Positions 25,401 through 31,509 of a stretch of DNA of 64,000 nt are shown here, one piece after another. Position 1 is the stretch's first letter; each line of letters starts with the position of its first letter. The stretch comes from Amia ocellicauda. Its lineage: Eukaryota; Chordata; Actinopteri; Amiiformes; Amiidae. The DNA lies in assembly GCF_036373705.1 (NCBI RefSeq), contig NC_089863.1, forward strand, positions 8,644,357 through 8,708,356, in the 5' to 3' direction. The notes under the pieces are model-generated. The model made no database searches and had not been told where the DNA came from. It saw only the letters and a program-made list of their open reading frames with translations. The position numbers were made by a program, and so were the translations under genes.

Positions 25401-28400
25401 TGACTACACACATTTATATGATTGTAATCAATATCAACAAAATGCTAGGGTATACTGCAAAAAGTGTAGAATTTAAAACAAGGCAAGTAATGTTAAGACT
25501 AGGGCTGTCAACAATACTGATACTTTGATACTACCGCGATACCAAATGTCAGAAACAGTTCTGAGCTATCCATTCGGTAATATCGAAGTATCGGAGCACT
25601 CTACTTGTATAACGAAAATTTTGCGATTGCATCCTTCACGTAACAAAAAAAAAGGCTTTTTGTCCGTGCAGTGTCACCATACACCTCAGGTGGAAACAAA
25701 GAAAACACAGACGATATTGTAGCCAATGGACCTTATTCACAGTCTCTGAAAGCGATAAACAAACATGTATCACTGTTGTGTTTCTAGCCGTGTGAGTGAT
25801 TCCCATTATGACAGATATAAAGCTCTGTCATTTCACAAATTTTCCAGTAGACAAACAAAAGAAAAGTTTGGATTATCACAATTCTCTGAGACATTGCACC
25901 ACTTTTCTGTAGTATTTTTTGTTGAATTTGTTAAATTTGGGATTCAAGGCATTCAAGACAGAAAACAGGAGAAACTTCTTCACACAGAGAGGCGTCACAA
26001 TATGAACACACTCCCCAGTTGAAGCTGACAATTTGGGAACATTTAAAATAGACTGGATAGGATCCTTGGATCACTTAGTTATTAATGGACACCAAACGAG
26101 CACGATGGGTCGAATGGTCTCCTCGATTGTAAACTTTCTTATATTCTAATAAATATATTCTTGATTTTCTTTAGACATCAATGAGTGTACAGTTGACACC
26201 TTGATTTGTGGTACAAACGCTCAATGTGAAAACACTAACGGGAGTTACAACTGCCACTGTGACCCAGGATACAGTCTTCCCTATGGAGTCTCTCTCACCA
26301 GTAGGGAAAACTCCTGCCAAGGTAAGGACATCTTACTATTACTATTACTACTACATAGCCTGTATATTTAGTGCTGTGGTAAGGTCTCTGCACTGTGGCA
26401 TGGGAGACCTGGGTTTGAATCCTGTGGTGGCAAGTCTATGAGCATCTTCTATTTTTGGCAGTGGAGTAGTGGTTAGGGCATTACACTCTAAAGCAGAGTA
26501 CACTGGGGGACACTGCTGTTGTACCCTTGAGCAAGGTACTTTGATTGCTCCAGTTAAATGCCCAGCTCTATAAATGGGTAAAATCTGATATATTGTAACA
26601 ATTACAAGTCACTCTGGATAAGGACATCTGCTAAGAAATTGAGTAATAATGATAATCTACATTTTCAAAATAAAAGATTGTCAAAAGTGTTATTTGAAGA
26701 TGGCAGTATATTTCCTACATAACTTTTTAATTAAAGCTATAACTAAATAATACCAAAAAATCCAAGCTACACAAACTTCACGTACATATTAATAATGATG
26801 CATAACTTCATATCTGAGCAAAATGATGGAATACATTCACAGATCAACTAAATATACAGTTTTGCACTTTTGCACTGATATGGTTTGGCTGATATTTGCT
26901 TCTGACAAAGAGCAACGATCACAAAACAATATCTGCTGGAACAGAATTCAGGTTGCCTTGATGTGCATTACCTTCATGTCAACTCACATTGTCTTCTGAG
27001 GCTTCTTAATACTTAGTCCTTCTGTCAATCACAGGAAAACATTGTATTGTTCTGAATTCATCCTATATAATGAGCTGTCTCATTATATAGGATGAATATA
27101 TTAATGTTAATTTAGATTTTAATGTTTAGTCTTGCTTTAACTTCCTACAAACACTGTAGTGATGCTACTAAAGGTTTCACTGGTTATACTGATTGACTGA
27201 CTCAGCTGGTGATAAAAAATGATAACTGATGAATTCAAATAAAGTGACTTGTGTTTTCCTCCACTTTGATCAACACTTGTCCAGATGTTTCTGAACAAAA
27301 GCAATTAAACAGGACTTGCAATTAAGAATTGTTTTGAGATTATTAAACAAGTAAAAAAATAAAAGATATTTTAAATGGTGTGGAAGTTGAGTTGAACTCC
27401 AAATAAAAAATAAACACCTTCTGATGCACGACTGTGATTCTCTGACAGATATTAATGAGTGTGCTTTATCCATCTGTGTGCCACATGCACAATGTATCAA
27501 TACGATCGGAAGTTACTTCTGCCCCTGTGATACTGGATTCAAGGTCTCAACAACAGAAGCAAACAAAATCCAATGTGATGGTAAGACTTGTTTAGTCACA
27601 TAAATAGTTCTCACGATTCAAAAGAGAAGACTTGTTTATCTAAAGAATGGAGGTCAAGCCACTCAGGAGGACTCTTTTTAAACCAATCAAACACTGTCTT
27701 TGTTTCCCTGTGTGGCTTATCCCTGTAATAATTGACACTAGGTTAAGATTAAACAATTCCATTGCAGAGTAGTGGGCAGGTCTCTGGACTCCTGAGCAGA
27801 GGTTTGTGGTTTCAATCCCAGGTGGGTGACACTGCTGTTGTACCCTTGAGCAAGGTACTGTACATAGATTGCTCCAGTAAAAACCCAGCTGTATAACTGG
27901 GCAATTGTCTGTTAAAATAATGTGATGTATTGTAACAATTCTAAGTTTGCCCTGGATAGGGATGTCTCCTTAGCAATATAATACAAAGCTGGGTATATAA
28001 CATAATAACCTGTTTTAACTTATCACTAGTGACATGTCATTAACACTTTGTAAACTAAAATTGTAAGTTATAATTCTCTGTTAAGAACTTGAAATTTGTA
28101 AATATTCTGTAAGGGAAATGTGATTTCATGCTGTAGCCTCAGAAATGATTTACAAAGAGATTATATTTTCAATGCTGTTATTTTTCTTTCCTGGAACAGT
28201 CTGATCAGTTAATTATTTAAAGATTTATAAGTAAATTAATCATGTATTTCATCCGCTCCAGGTTGTAATTAAAATATGAAAAGAGATCACGAGTGGAACA
28301 TTTGAATGATTTCTAGGTTCGTGTTTAATCTAAACTGAACTACAGCTAGTTAGACAGATACCTGGTGCAGCGTTAGCAAACTTTAGACTCTTCGACTCAA

Positions 28401-29202
28401 CTGAGTGCCATGCAGTTTGGTAAAACTGAAGCACTGGCCCTCGCACAGAGTGATAATGGTCTTGATTCTCTGCAGACATCGATGAGTGTCAAGACCCCTC
28501 TGTCTGTGGTCCGTATGCACAGTGTAATAACACCGCTGGAAGTTATAAGTGTTCCTGCGAAAGTGGCTACCGTCCCCCCAAGGGAGTCAAGCTAACCAAC
28601 AGTTCATTCCCCTGTGAAGGTAAGTGAACTGGACTTAGAACATGGGATCTCTATATAGGGATCTCTGAGAGATATTGGAAGATTGTTAAAGAAGCATCAA
28701 TCCTTGAGTCACTCTTCTCGGGTTTGGTGAACTTCTCTTGCATTTCAGTCTGCATGCACAGTGCTGGGGAACTGGGTACTGACAGGGCATGGGCGATGTG
28801 AATGCTGATACAGCCTTGTTCCATCTTATCCTTGGTCCTCCAGAAAGGGAGCTCTACTTTGTGAAGGAGGGCCAAAGCTGGAAGGAGGCCCTGCAATATT
28901 GCCGCACCAACCACATGAACCTGCTGAGCATCATAAATGAGAAGCAGCACCAGGATCTGTTGGAGAAGCTGAACAATGAAGCTGGGCCTCCAGATGTGGT
29001 GTGGATGGGCCTGAAGAAGCACATGGCCTGGCAGCGCTGGTACTGGACAGACAAGCAACCACTGCAATACTCCCACTGGGCTGAGGGGCAGCCCAGCCAT
29101 CCCTTTGATGAGTTGTGTGGGTCCGTGCAACGAGTCTCAGACAAAGACTATGAATGGCATGATGTCTGCTGCTACCAGAACCTCAGCTTTATCTGCTACT
29201 AA
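3997..29202 (+). CDS. Gene 1: secreted D8C - EGF(8) - C-type lectin protein (spliced, 649 aa predicted)
   Basis: Joined coding exons: 3997-4030, 5389-5427, 12258-12641, 13492-13626, 17061-17210, 21378-21527, 24537-24683, 25237-25365, 26175-26321, 27449-27580, 28476-28619, 28844-29202. All have AG acceptors and GT donors, all internal junctions are phase 1, and the sum is 1950 nt (649 codons plus stop) with no internal stop. Domains by residue: signal peptide 1 to about 25, D8C to 152, one non-calcium EGF to 197, seven DxDEC/DxNEC EGFs to 530, C-type lectin domain to 649. It is probably secreted. D8C is known from uromodulin, GP2 and LZP; the EGF array resembles ADGRE5/CD97; the lectin exon resembles fish CTLD proteins. 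The lectin exon joins by phase and acceptor only; no transcript was available. Alternatives: the lectin exon belongs to another gene, or further exons exist. The function, perhaps in mucosal or innate defence, is inference. Confidence 0.75.
4301..4353. repeat. (ATT)n microsatellite
   Basis: An uninterrupted TTA/ATT run in intron 1 of gene 1, directly abutting the left arm of the large palindrome. The same kind of run borders the L2-tailed SINEs elsewhere in the window (14487, 16227). Confidence 0.95.
4351..5009. repeat. Near-perfect palindrome, 300-bp arms
   Basis: Left arm 4351-4650 is the reverse complement of right arm 4710-5009, with a 59-base T/G- and A-rich loop. The stretches I compared were identical and the end points are symmetric about 4680, so there is no net indel. 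The inner part of each arm is a SINE related to 14543-14738 (L2-like tail CCTTAACCAGGGTGACTTGC). The outer part carries repeated GAGATATCTC motifs that continue to about 5225. It lies in intron 1 of gene 1. Confidence 0.9.
5010..5388. other. Intron 1 end with GAGATATCT motif cluster
   Basis: Downstream of the palindrome, about ten copies of a short palindromic GAGATATCTC-like motif alternate with AATTGAATT or GGAAGTCAATTTGAG over 5040-5225. This is a degenerate short tandem repeat. The rest up to the acceptor TTTGGCAG at 5388 is plain intron. Confidence 0.5.
5389..5427 (+). CDS. Gene 1 exon 2: second half of signal peptide
   Basis: This is a 39-nt phase 1-1 exon between a TTTGGCAG acceptor and a GTAAGT donor. 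Spliced to exon 1 it continues the signal peptide with [13 protein letters not shown], and the last base joins the D8C exon to give Thr before QDPC. The matching exon in copy 2 is 33 nt (40303-40335). Too small to find by reading frame alone; the case rests on phase, splice sites and the paralogue. Confidence 0.6.
7156..8070. mobile_element. DNA transposon inserted in the DIRS element
   Basis: The ends are inverted copies: GTTTGTACTAACAGGATC at the left and GTTAGTACAACC at the right. Subterminal GATC-rich repeats (GGATCA, TTGATC) occur near both ends. It interrupts the DIRS frame, which resumes at 8066. It has no transposase. The ends look Harbinger-like but I could not define a clean target duplication. 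Confidence 0.5.
8205..8860 (+). mobile_element. CR1-clade LINE 3' fragment
   Basis: Encodes the C-terminal part of a CR1-type ORF2 ([28 protein letters not shown], then [19 protein letters not shown] and WNKLPSNVV), frameshifted in the middle. It ends in CGAATGGCCTCCTC and a short TTCTTATG repeat. This 5'-truncated copy lies inside the DIRS element. Copies also occur at 18340, 22036, 25440 and 52315. Confidence 0.85.
9721..10243. other. Intron 2 segment, nothing recognised
   Basis: Plain AT-rich intron between the DIRS remnant and the Tc1 element. I see no gene, repeat boundary or RNA. Confidence 0.4.
10244..11464 (-). mobile_element. Complete Tc1-type transposon, one nonsense codon
   Basis: A 1221-bp element bounded by perfect 29-bp inverted ends (10244-10272 and 11436-11464; first bases CACTCACCTAAAGG) and flanked by TA on each side. 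One minus-strand frame (11316 to 10276, about 346 codons) encodes a Tc1 transposase: N-terminal helix-turn-helix, GRK-like linker, and catalytic residues in [15 protein letters not shown] and NPIEHLW, as in DD34E enzymes. The only defect I see is TGA at 10711-10713 after MVWGMFS, where relatives have Trp (TGG). The element is young. Confidence 0.92.
11580..11960 (+). mobile_element. Diverged LTR remnant related to the solo LTR at 20068
   Basis: From about 11680 to 11950 the sequence follows the order of the LTR at 20068-20552: a GTGTGT stretch, TGAATGTGGGGTTA, GGCTCCCCC(C/T)GTCTC, TACAGC..GGGAACGGTGATTGGA and GGGGGATATATTAGGG. The GT run at 11737-11778 is expanded. Both ends have decayed. The ATTT run at 11594-11620 lies just upstream. 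Confidence 0.6.
11961..12257. other. End of intron 2
   Basis: No repeat recognised. It ends in a T-rich tract and ATTCCAG, the acceptor of the D8C exon. Confidence 0.5.
12258..12641 (+). CDS. Gene 1 exon 3: D8C domain
   Basis: A phase 1-1 exon of 384 nt. It encodes one whole D8C domain with exactly eight cysteines, in the motifs DPCSSY, YTQC, ARCGT, RFC, DCCYY, KAC and TYC. Conserved landmarks of the uromodulin/GP2/LZP family are present: [24 protein letters not shown] and [13 protein letters not shown]8C domains are extracellular; in GP2 and uromodulin this region carries the glycan that binds bacterial FimH. Whether this one binds microbes is unknown. In copy 2 the same exon is 40989-41351. 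Confidence 0.92.
12642..13491. other. Intron 3, nothing recognised
   Basis: AT-rich intron without a clear mobile element or second gene. It ends with TTCATTTTCAG. Confidence 0.5.
13492..13626 (+). CDS. Gene 1 exon 4: EGF-like 1 (non-calcium)
   Basis: A 45-codon phase 1-1 exon. It encodes six cysteines (SNC, PVCG, AQC, GGCYC, LCE) but no DxDEC start, so it is not of the calcium-binding type. A short first EGF with a long tail before the first calcium-binding EGF recalls CD97/ADGRE5. The equivalent in copy 2 (41756-41884) has lost the third cysteine. Confidence 0.85.
13627..14486. other. Intron 4, first part
   Basis: AT-rich with short TTTA/TATG runs near 14140-14230. No coding or RNA feature. 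Confidence 0.4.
14487..14738 (-). mobile_element. L2-tailed SINE with (ATT)n end
   Basis: An ATT run at 14487-14541 is followed by CTTAGCAGACACCCTTATC and a body ending near GCAGACAAGATGTGA. Read on the minus strand, the tail resembles the conserved 3' end shared by fish L2 LINEs and V-SINEs. The same body forms the arms of the palindrome at 4351-5009. Confidence 0.75.
14739..15386. other. Intron 4, middle part
   Basis: No gene or repeat boundary recognised. Short open frames here have no family resemblance. Confidence 0.4.
15384..16801. mobile_element. Harbinger-like non-autonomous transposon carrying a SINE
   Basis: The element at 15387-16798 has inverted ends (GGGCCGGTTGCACTAAAA at the left; the right end reads back as GGGCCGGTTTTACGTCTTA) and a 3-bp duplication CTG on both sides (15384-15386 and 16799-16801). 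Three-base duplications fit PIF/Harbinger. There is no transposase. An L2-tailed SINE with an ATT run sits inside at about 16227-16500. Confidence 0.65.
16227..16500 (-). mobile_element. L2-tailed SINE inside the Harbinger-like element
   Basis: An ATT run at 16227-16290 is followed directly by CTTGGCAGACGCCCTTATCC and GGGCGACTTACAAC, a well-preserved L2-type SINE tail on the minus strand. The body differs from that of the 14487 copy, so only the tail is shared. Confidence 0.75.
16802..17060. other. End of intron 4
   Basis: Unremarkable intron ending in TTCTCAACAG before the next EGF exon. Confidence 0.5.
17061..17210 (+). CDS. Gene 1 exon 5: calcium-binding EGF 2
   Basis: A 50-codon phase 1-1 exon beginning [13 protein letters not shown], with [11 protein letters not shown] (the hydroxylation consensus and aromatic residue of calcium-binding EGFs) and six cysteines. 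The tail TGFRIPDGF and a cysteine before GTAACC complete the module. Confidence 0.9.
17211..20063. other. Intron 5 with TA repeats and a LINE 3' scrap
   Basis: Holds a (TA)n run at 17533-17582 and another at 19432-19481. A CR1 LINE 3' terminus lies at about 18335-18410 (GAGCAGGATGGGTCCAATGG, then TTCTTATG). A possible MITE with AATGTGTT inverted motifs runs from about 17990 to 19140. A tRNA-like B box GGGGTTCAAGTCCC at 18577-18590 has no matching A box at the right distance that I can defend. No gene seen. Confidence 0.45.
20064..20556 (+). mobile_element. Solo LTR with target duplication
   Basis: A 485-bp LTR at 20068-20552 beginning TGTAGCGATCC and ending GGTCGCTACA, flanked by ATAC on both sides (20064-20067 and 20553-20556). 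A GATATATAA box lies at about 20335 and an AATAAA signal at about 20469, as expected for an LTR with U3, R and U5. There is no internal sequence, so it is a recombined solo LTR in intron 5 of gene 1, in sense orientation. Confidence 0.88.
20557..20821. other. Intron 5 segment
   Basis: Short unrecognised stretch between the solo LTR and the hAT MITE. Confidence 0.4.
20822..21134. mobile_element. Foldback hAT MITE
   Basis: The element at 20830-21126 (297 bp) starts CAGTGGTTCCCAAACCGG and ends with its near complement CCACTG. The inverted arms are about 100 bp. The flanks TCCTAGGA (20822-20829) and CCCTAGGA (21127-21134) match at 7 of 8 bases, an 8-bp hAT-type duplication. No coding capacity. 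Confidence 0.85.
21378..21527 (+). CDS. Gene 1 exon 6: calcium-binding EGF 3
   Basis: A 50-codon phase 1-1 exon. It begins [19 protein letters not shown], has [10 protein letters not shown] and ends NPCE before GTAAGA. All six cysteines are present. The SVCGPNA core is typical of the ADGRE/EMR array. Confidence 0.9.
21528..22035. other. Intron 6, first part
   Basis: No feature recognised before the LINE. Confidence 0.4.
22036..23470 (+). mobile_element. CR1-clade LINE, 5'-truncated, reverse transcriptase to 3' end
   Basis: The longest LINE copy in the window. The frame 22036-22689 holds reverse transcriptase blocks: [37 protein letters not shown] and the catalytic FADDTK. A TAG at 22687 replaces a Trp codon just before [11 protein letters not shown], and a frameshift follows near 22900. 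The C-terminal block ([31 protein letters not shown]) and the 3' end CGAATGGCCTCCTC plus TTCTTATG repeats are intact. The endonuclease half is missing, so it cannot mobilise itself. Confidence 0.9.
23471..24536. other. Intron 6 end; start of the duplicated block
   Basis: From about 23950 (ACGGCTCGGTGGCAACCC) to about 24440 the sequence matches 47160-47670, the left part of the segmental duplication. It ends in CTCTGCAG before the EGF exon. No gene seen. Confidence 0.6.
24537..24683 (+). CDS. Gene 1 exon 7: calcium-binding EGF 4
   Basis: A 49-codon phase 1-1 exon. [28 protein letters not shown] and DPCQ give all six cysteines. No equivalent exists in copy 2. Confidence 0.9.
24684..25236. other. 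Intron 7, nothing recognised
   Basis: AT-rich intron ending in TTCTCCACAG. No mobile element boundary seen. Confidence 0.4.
25237..25365 (+). CDS. Gene 1 exon 8: calcium-binding EGF 5 (short)
   Basis: A 43-codon phase 1-1 exon. It encodes [28 protein letters not shown] and SDCQ with six cysteines and a shorter tail than its neighbours. His replaces the usual aromatic residue in GSY. Absent from copy 2. Confidence 0.9.
25366..26174. mobile_element. Intron 8: CR1 LINE fragment broken by a hAT-like insert
   Basis: CR1 LINE sequence at about 25436-25500 stops and resumes at about 25928-26150, ending CGAATGGTCTCCTC. Between them lies an AT-rich insert beginning AGGGCTGTCAACAATACTG that resembles a hAT end. 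No intact frame. Confidence 0.5.
26175..26321 (+). CDS. Gene 1 exon 9: calcium-binding EGF 6
   Basis: A 49-codon phase 1-1 exon. [28 protein letters not shown] and NSCQ give all six cysteines. Absent from copy 2. Confidence 0.9.
26345..26660 (+). mobile_element. tRNA-derived SINE with L2-type tail
   Basis: A B-box-like GGTTTGAATCC at 26412-26422, then GACACTGCTGTTGTACCC, GAGCAAGGTACTTTG and a tail AAGTCACTCTGGATAAGGAC. This is the same family as 27760-27990 and 48865-49100. Intron 9 of gene 1. Confidence 0.7.
26661..27448. other. Intron 9 remainder, duplicated in copy 2
   Basis: About 26640-27448 matches 47760-48539 with many small differences and indels. A short inverted repeat (ATTCATCCTATATAATGAG and its complement) lies at 27057-27097. 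No gene. Confidence 0.55.
27449..27580 (+). CDS. Gene 1 exon 10: calcium-binding EGF 7
   Basis: A 44-codon phase 1-1 exon: [26 protein letters not shown] and KIQCD, six cysteines. Its duplicate at 48540-48671 has a Cys-to-Ser change at the fifth cysteine. Confidence 0.9.
27581..28475. other. Intron 10, duplicated in copy 2, with a SINE
   Basis: Matches 48672-49566 closely. It contains a tRNA-derived SINE at about 27760-27990 (GTGACACTGCTGTTGTACCC, tail GCCCTGGATAGGGATGTC). The SINE is in both copies, so it predates the duplication. Confidence 0.65.
28476..28619 (+). CDS. Gene 1 exon 11: calcium-binding EGF 8
   Basis: A 48-codon phase 1-1 exon: [27 protein letters not shown] and FPCE, six cysteines. 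It differs from its copy at 49567-49710 by one base that I can see (a synonymous CCG/CCA Pro codon), although the introns differ more. Confidence 0.92.
28844..29202 (+). CDS. Gene 1 exon 12: C-type lectin domain and stop
   Basis: The acceptor is CTTGGTCCTCCAG at 28843. The phase 1 start joins the last EGF to [13 protein letters not shown]. The C-type lectin fold is clear: first-helix cysteine in [15 protein letters not shown], a WMGL core, [19 protein letters not shown] and the final FICY before TAA at 29200. The usual sugar-specifying EPN/QPD and the WND calcium site are not seen: the region reads [11 protein letters not shown] and the end is EWHDVCC. Carbohydrate binding by the standard calcium route is therefore doubtful. 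The whole domain is in one exon. The frame is open back to 28789, but a start there would give no signal peptide. Confidence 0.85.
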
Positions 29203-29245
29203 CTCAAATTTGAATATTAGACTCATCCATGGGATGTTTATAGTG

Positions 29246-30266
29246 CTAGGTAGCAGAGGTGGCAGTAAGTCACACATGTGCAAGTCACAAATAATAGACA
29301 AGTATGTCTCAAGTCAAATCTCAAGTAACAGTGTACAGAATCAAGCAAATGTCAAGTTGAGTCTCTGAAAGTCGAGTTACAGCTCAGCACTTGAAAATTA
29401 ACTCATAAAAATCTAATTTCCACAGGCAAATGGCATATCTAATGAACATAGTTTTTTTTTTAACTTAATCAGAAGAACATACTGCCTAAGCTTAATTCCA
29501 AAGGCTGAGGAGAAGCCTAGTACTGTTTTATGACTCCATAATCTAACCTTGCAGTAGCTACAGACCCCCACTGAAACCCCCCAGGCGCTGAAAATTAACA
29601 AATACAAACTCTACCTGAGAGAACCAACACTGGTTACCTTAAATTTGTTTATGGGAGTCATTAGCTAGCTGATCTGAGTGGTTGGATAATTACCCAATGT
29701 TAACTATGTAGTTATAAAGTGAGCTAACTTGGGCCTTATGAAATCTGTTTAATTATTTAGAATTTTCTGTTTATTTCTTCCTGATTTCTGTTTTTTTTTC
29801 ATTATATGATTTTTTTAAAGCTATGAACTATACTGATTAAAGTATTTTATGTTTTAACACTGATTGTAATTTCTGCATTGTATGCAATATCATCCTCTTG
29901 TGATCAGTGCCTTAATATACTTTAATAAACTAATACATTTGGGGTTCACTTCAGTGCTCAATGCCAACTTTTAAAACTAACATCATATCTATAATCATAT
30001 CGTCAGCTTTAGCATATTTTGTTAATGTATGTGTTTATTCTTTGTTTTGGCCGTTAACATCATAATAGTAAAATATATATATTTGCACAAAACATATCTA
30101 CAATAAGAACTAACTGAAGGTTGAGCCTCCAAGTTGAGTTCCGAGTCATAAATCATCAAGTCAAAGTCAAGTTGAATTTTTTTAAAGTCAGCTAAGCAAG
30201 TCTCAAGTCGTCAAATCTGACTTGAGTCAAGTCATACAACTCGGGTCACCCATCTCTGCTAGGTAG
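29246..30266. mobile_element. hAT-type element just after the gene 1 stop codon
   Basis: The element at 29254-30258 (1005 bp) begins CAGAGGTGGCAGTAAGTC and ends GGTCACCCATCTCTG, with perfect 8-bp flanks CTAGGTAG (29246-29253 and 30259-30266). Ends are rich in CAAGTC/GACTTG repeats. The right end is also present in copy 2 (up to about 51717), so insertion predates the duplication. It starts 52 bases after the stop codon and carries an AATAAA at 29924. No transposase. Confidence 0.85.
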
Positions 30267-30600
30267 CCATTTGTCCCAGTTCTTCACATATTGTCCTATA
30301 TAACATAATTTAGGAATAAATTTAATATTTTTGCTTTGGCCAGTTTTTTTATGTACATTTATTTGTCTATGCAGAATAAATCGAGTGATCTATCTACGTA
30401 TCTATGAAACCACTATGTAGGTTAACGCACAGTCTTATCACATTATGGATAAGAAATCACAGAGAACTTTTGAATTCTAGCTGCTTCTCCTTTAGCTCTA
30501 GCTCCTTTCTCCATATCTCTTTTTTGAGATTTCTAAATTCTTTAACCTGATGTCAGGATGCTTTGAGTTGTATATTCAGACAGATATGTCCAGGACATGA
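30267..30600. other. Possible 3' UTR continuation of gene 1
   Basis: Host sequence resumes after the hAT element, with AATAAA signals at 30315-30320 and 30375-30380. Its duplicate (51725-51866) is split by the element at 51867. The site TATCTATGAAACC at about 30395-30407 is the uninterrupted counterpart of that insertion. Confidence 0.45.
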
Positions 30601-31480
30601 GGATAATACCTCTACTCTTTACGAGAAATGCCCTGGGGGTTCTAATGTCAGAACTGCTTCAATACTCTTGGCACAGATTCTACGAGTCTCTGAACTCTAC
30701 TGGAGGGATTAACACCATTCTTCCAAAAGATATTCCCTCATTTGAGGTTTTGATGATGGTGGTGGAGAGCGCTGTCTAACACGTTGGCCCAATATCTTCC
30801 ATAGGTGTTCAATTGGGTTGAGATCTGGATCTGGTGACTGCGAAGAACATAGCATATGATTCACATCATTTTCATACTCATCAAACCATTCATTGAGCCC
30901 TCGTGCCCTGTGGATGGGGGCATTGTCTTCCACTGTCTGACCACTCCCATCAGGATAGAAACGTGTCACCATAGGATAAAGGTGATCACTCAGAATAACT
31001 CTGTAATGATTTGCTGTGACCCTTCCCTATAAGGGGACAAGTGGACCCAAACCATGCCAGGAAAATGCCCCCCACAGCATAACAGAGCCTCCGGACCCCC
31101 TCACTATAGGGGTCCAGCAGTCAGGCCTGTACTGTTCTCTTGGTGTCCCACACATGCACTCGTCCACTTGTTGAGAACACAAGCCAGTTGAGCATCTGTG
31201 TGACTGAAGCTCCTGCCATTCATGCCCCAATAATGGCCCCTCTTTCAAAGTCACTTAGATCCTTTCCTCTTGCCATCTCGATTCAAAATCGAGGTCAACT
31301 GCTCTGTTCAGCATTTTTAAACATGCCACAGAGCATGACAGGATGTTAATTGCTTAATTGTATCATGCAGTACACCTAATTGGAGATATCTGCATTTGTT
31401 ATGTTCCTCCACTCAATTATTCAAGTTTTTCCTTTAATTTGTCACCCATCTGTAGATTATAATAAATAAAGGTTTTGGAG
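30600..31480 (-). mobile_element. Tc1-type transposon remnant
   Basis: Minus-strand pieces of a Tc1 transposase: RGSGGSVMLWGAFSWHGL at 31027-31254, EDNAPIHRARGLNEWF and [10 protein letters not shown] at 30709-30972. Several frameshifts and stops. The same remnant recurs at 53281-53760 in the duplicated block, where about 430 bp of the 3' part are missing. Confidence 0.8.
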
Positions 31481-31509
31481 TTTTATTGTGTGCGAGTTCT
31501 ATGTTTTGA

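Noticed and set aside
13492..28619. Adhesion GPCR (ADGRE) gene
   Set aside because: The EGF array resembles ADGRE, but I found no GAIN, GPS or seven-helix exons before or after it in the window, and the array starts with a D8C domain.
28749..28843. Alternative acceptor TTGCATTTCAG for the lectin exon
   Set aside because: Used in phase 1 it runs into TGA within 20 codons, whereas the acceptor at 28843 gives the conserved lectin start.
28789..28843. ATG at 28789 as the start of a stand-alone lectin
   Set aside because: The residues before the domain are not a signal peptide or membrane anchor, and a strong acceptor lies just before the conserved domain start.
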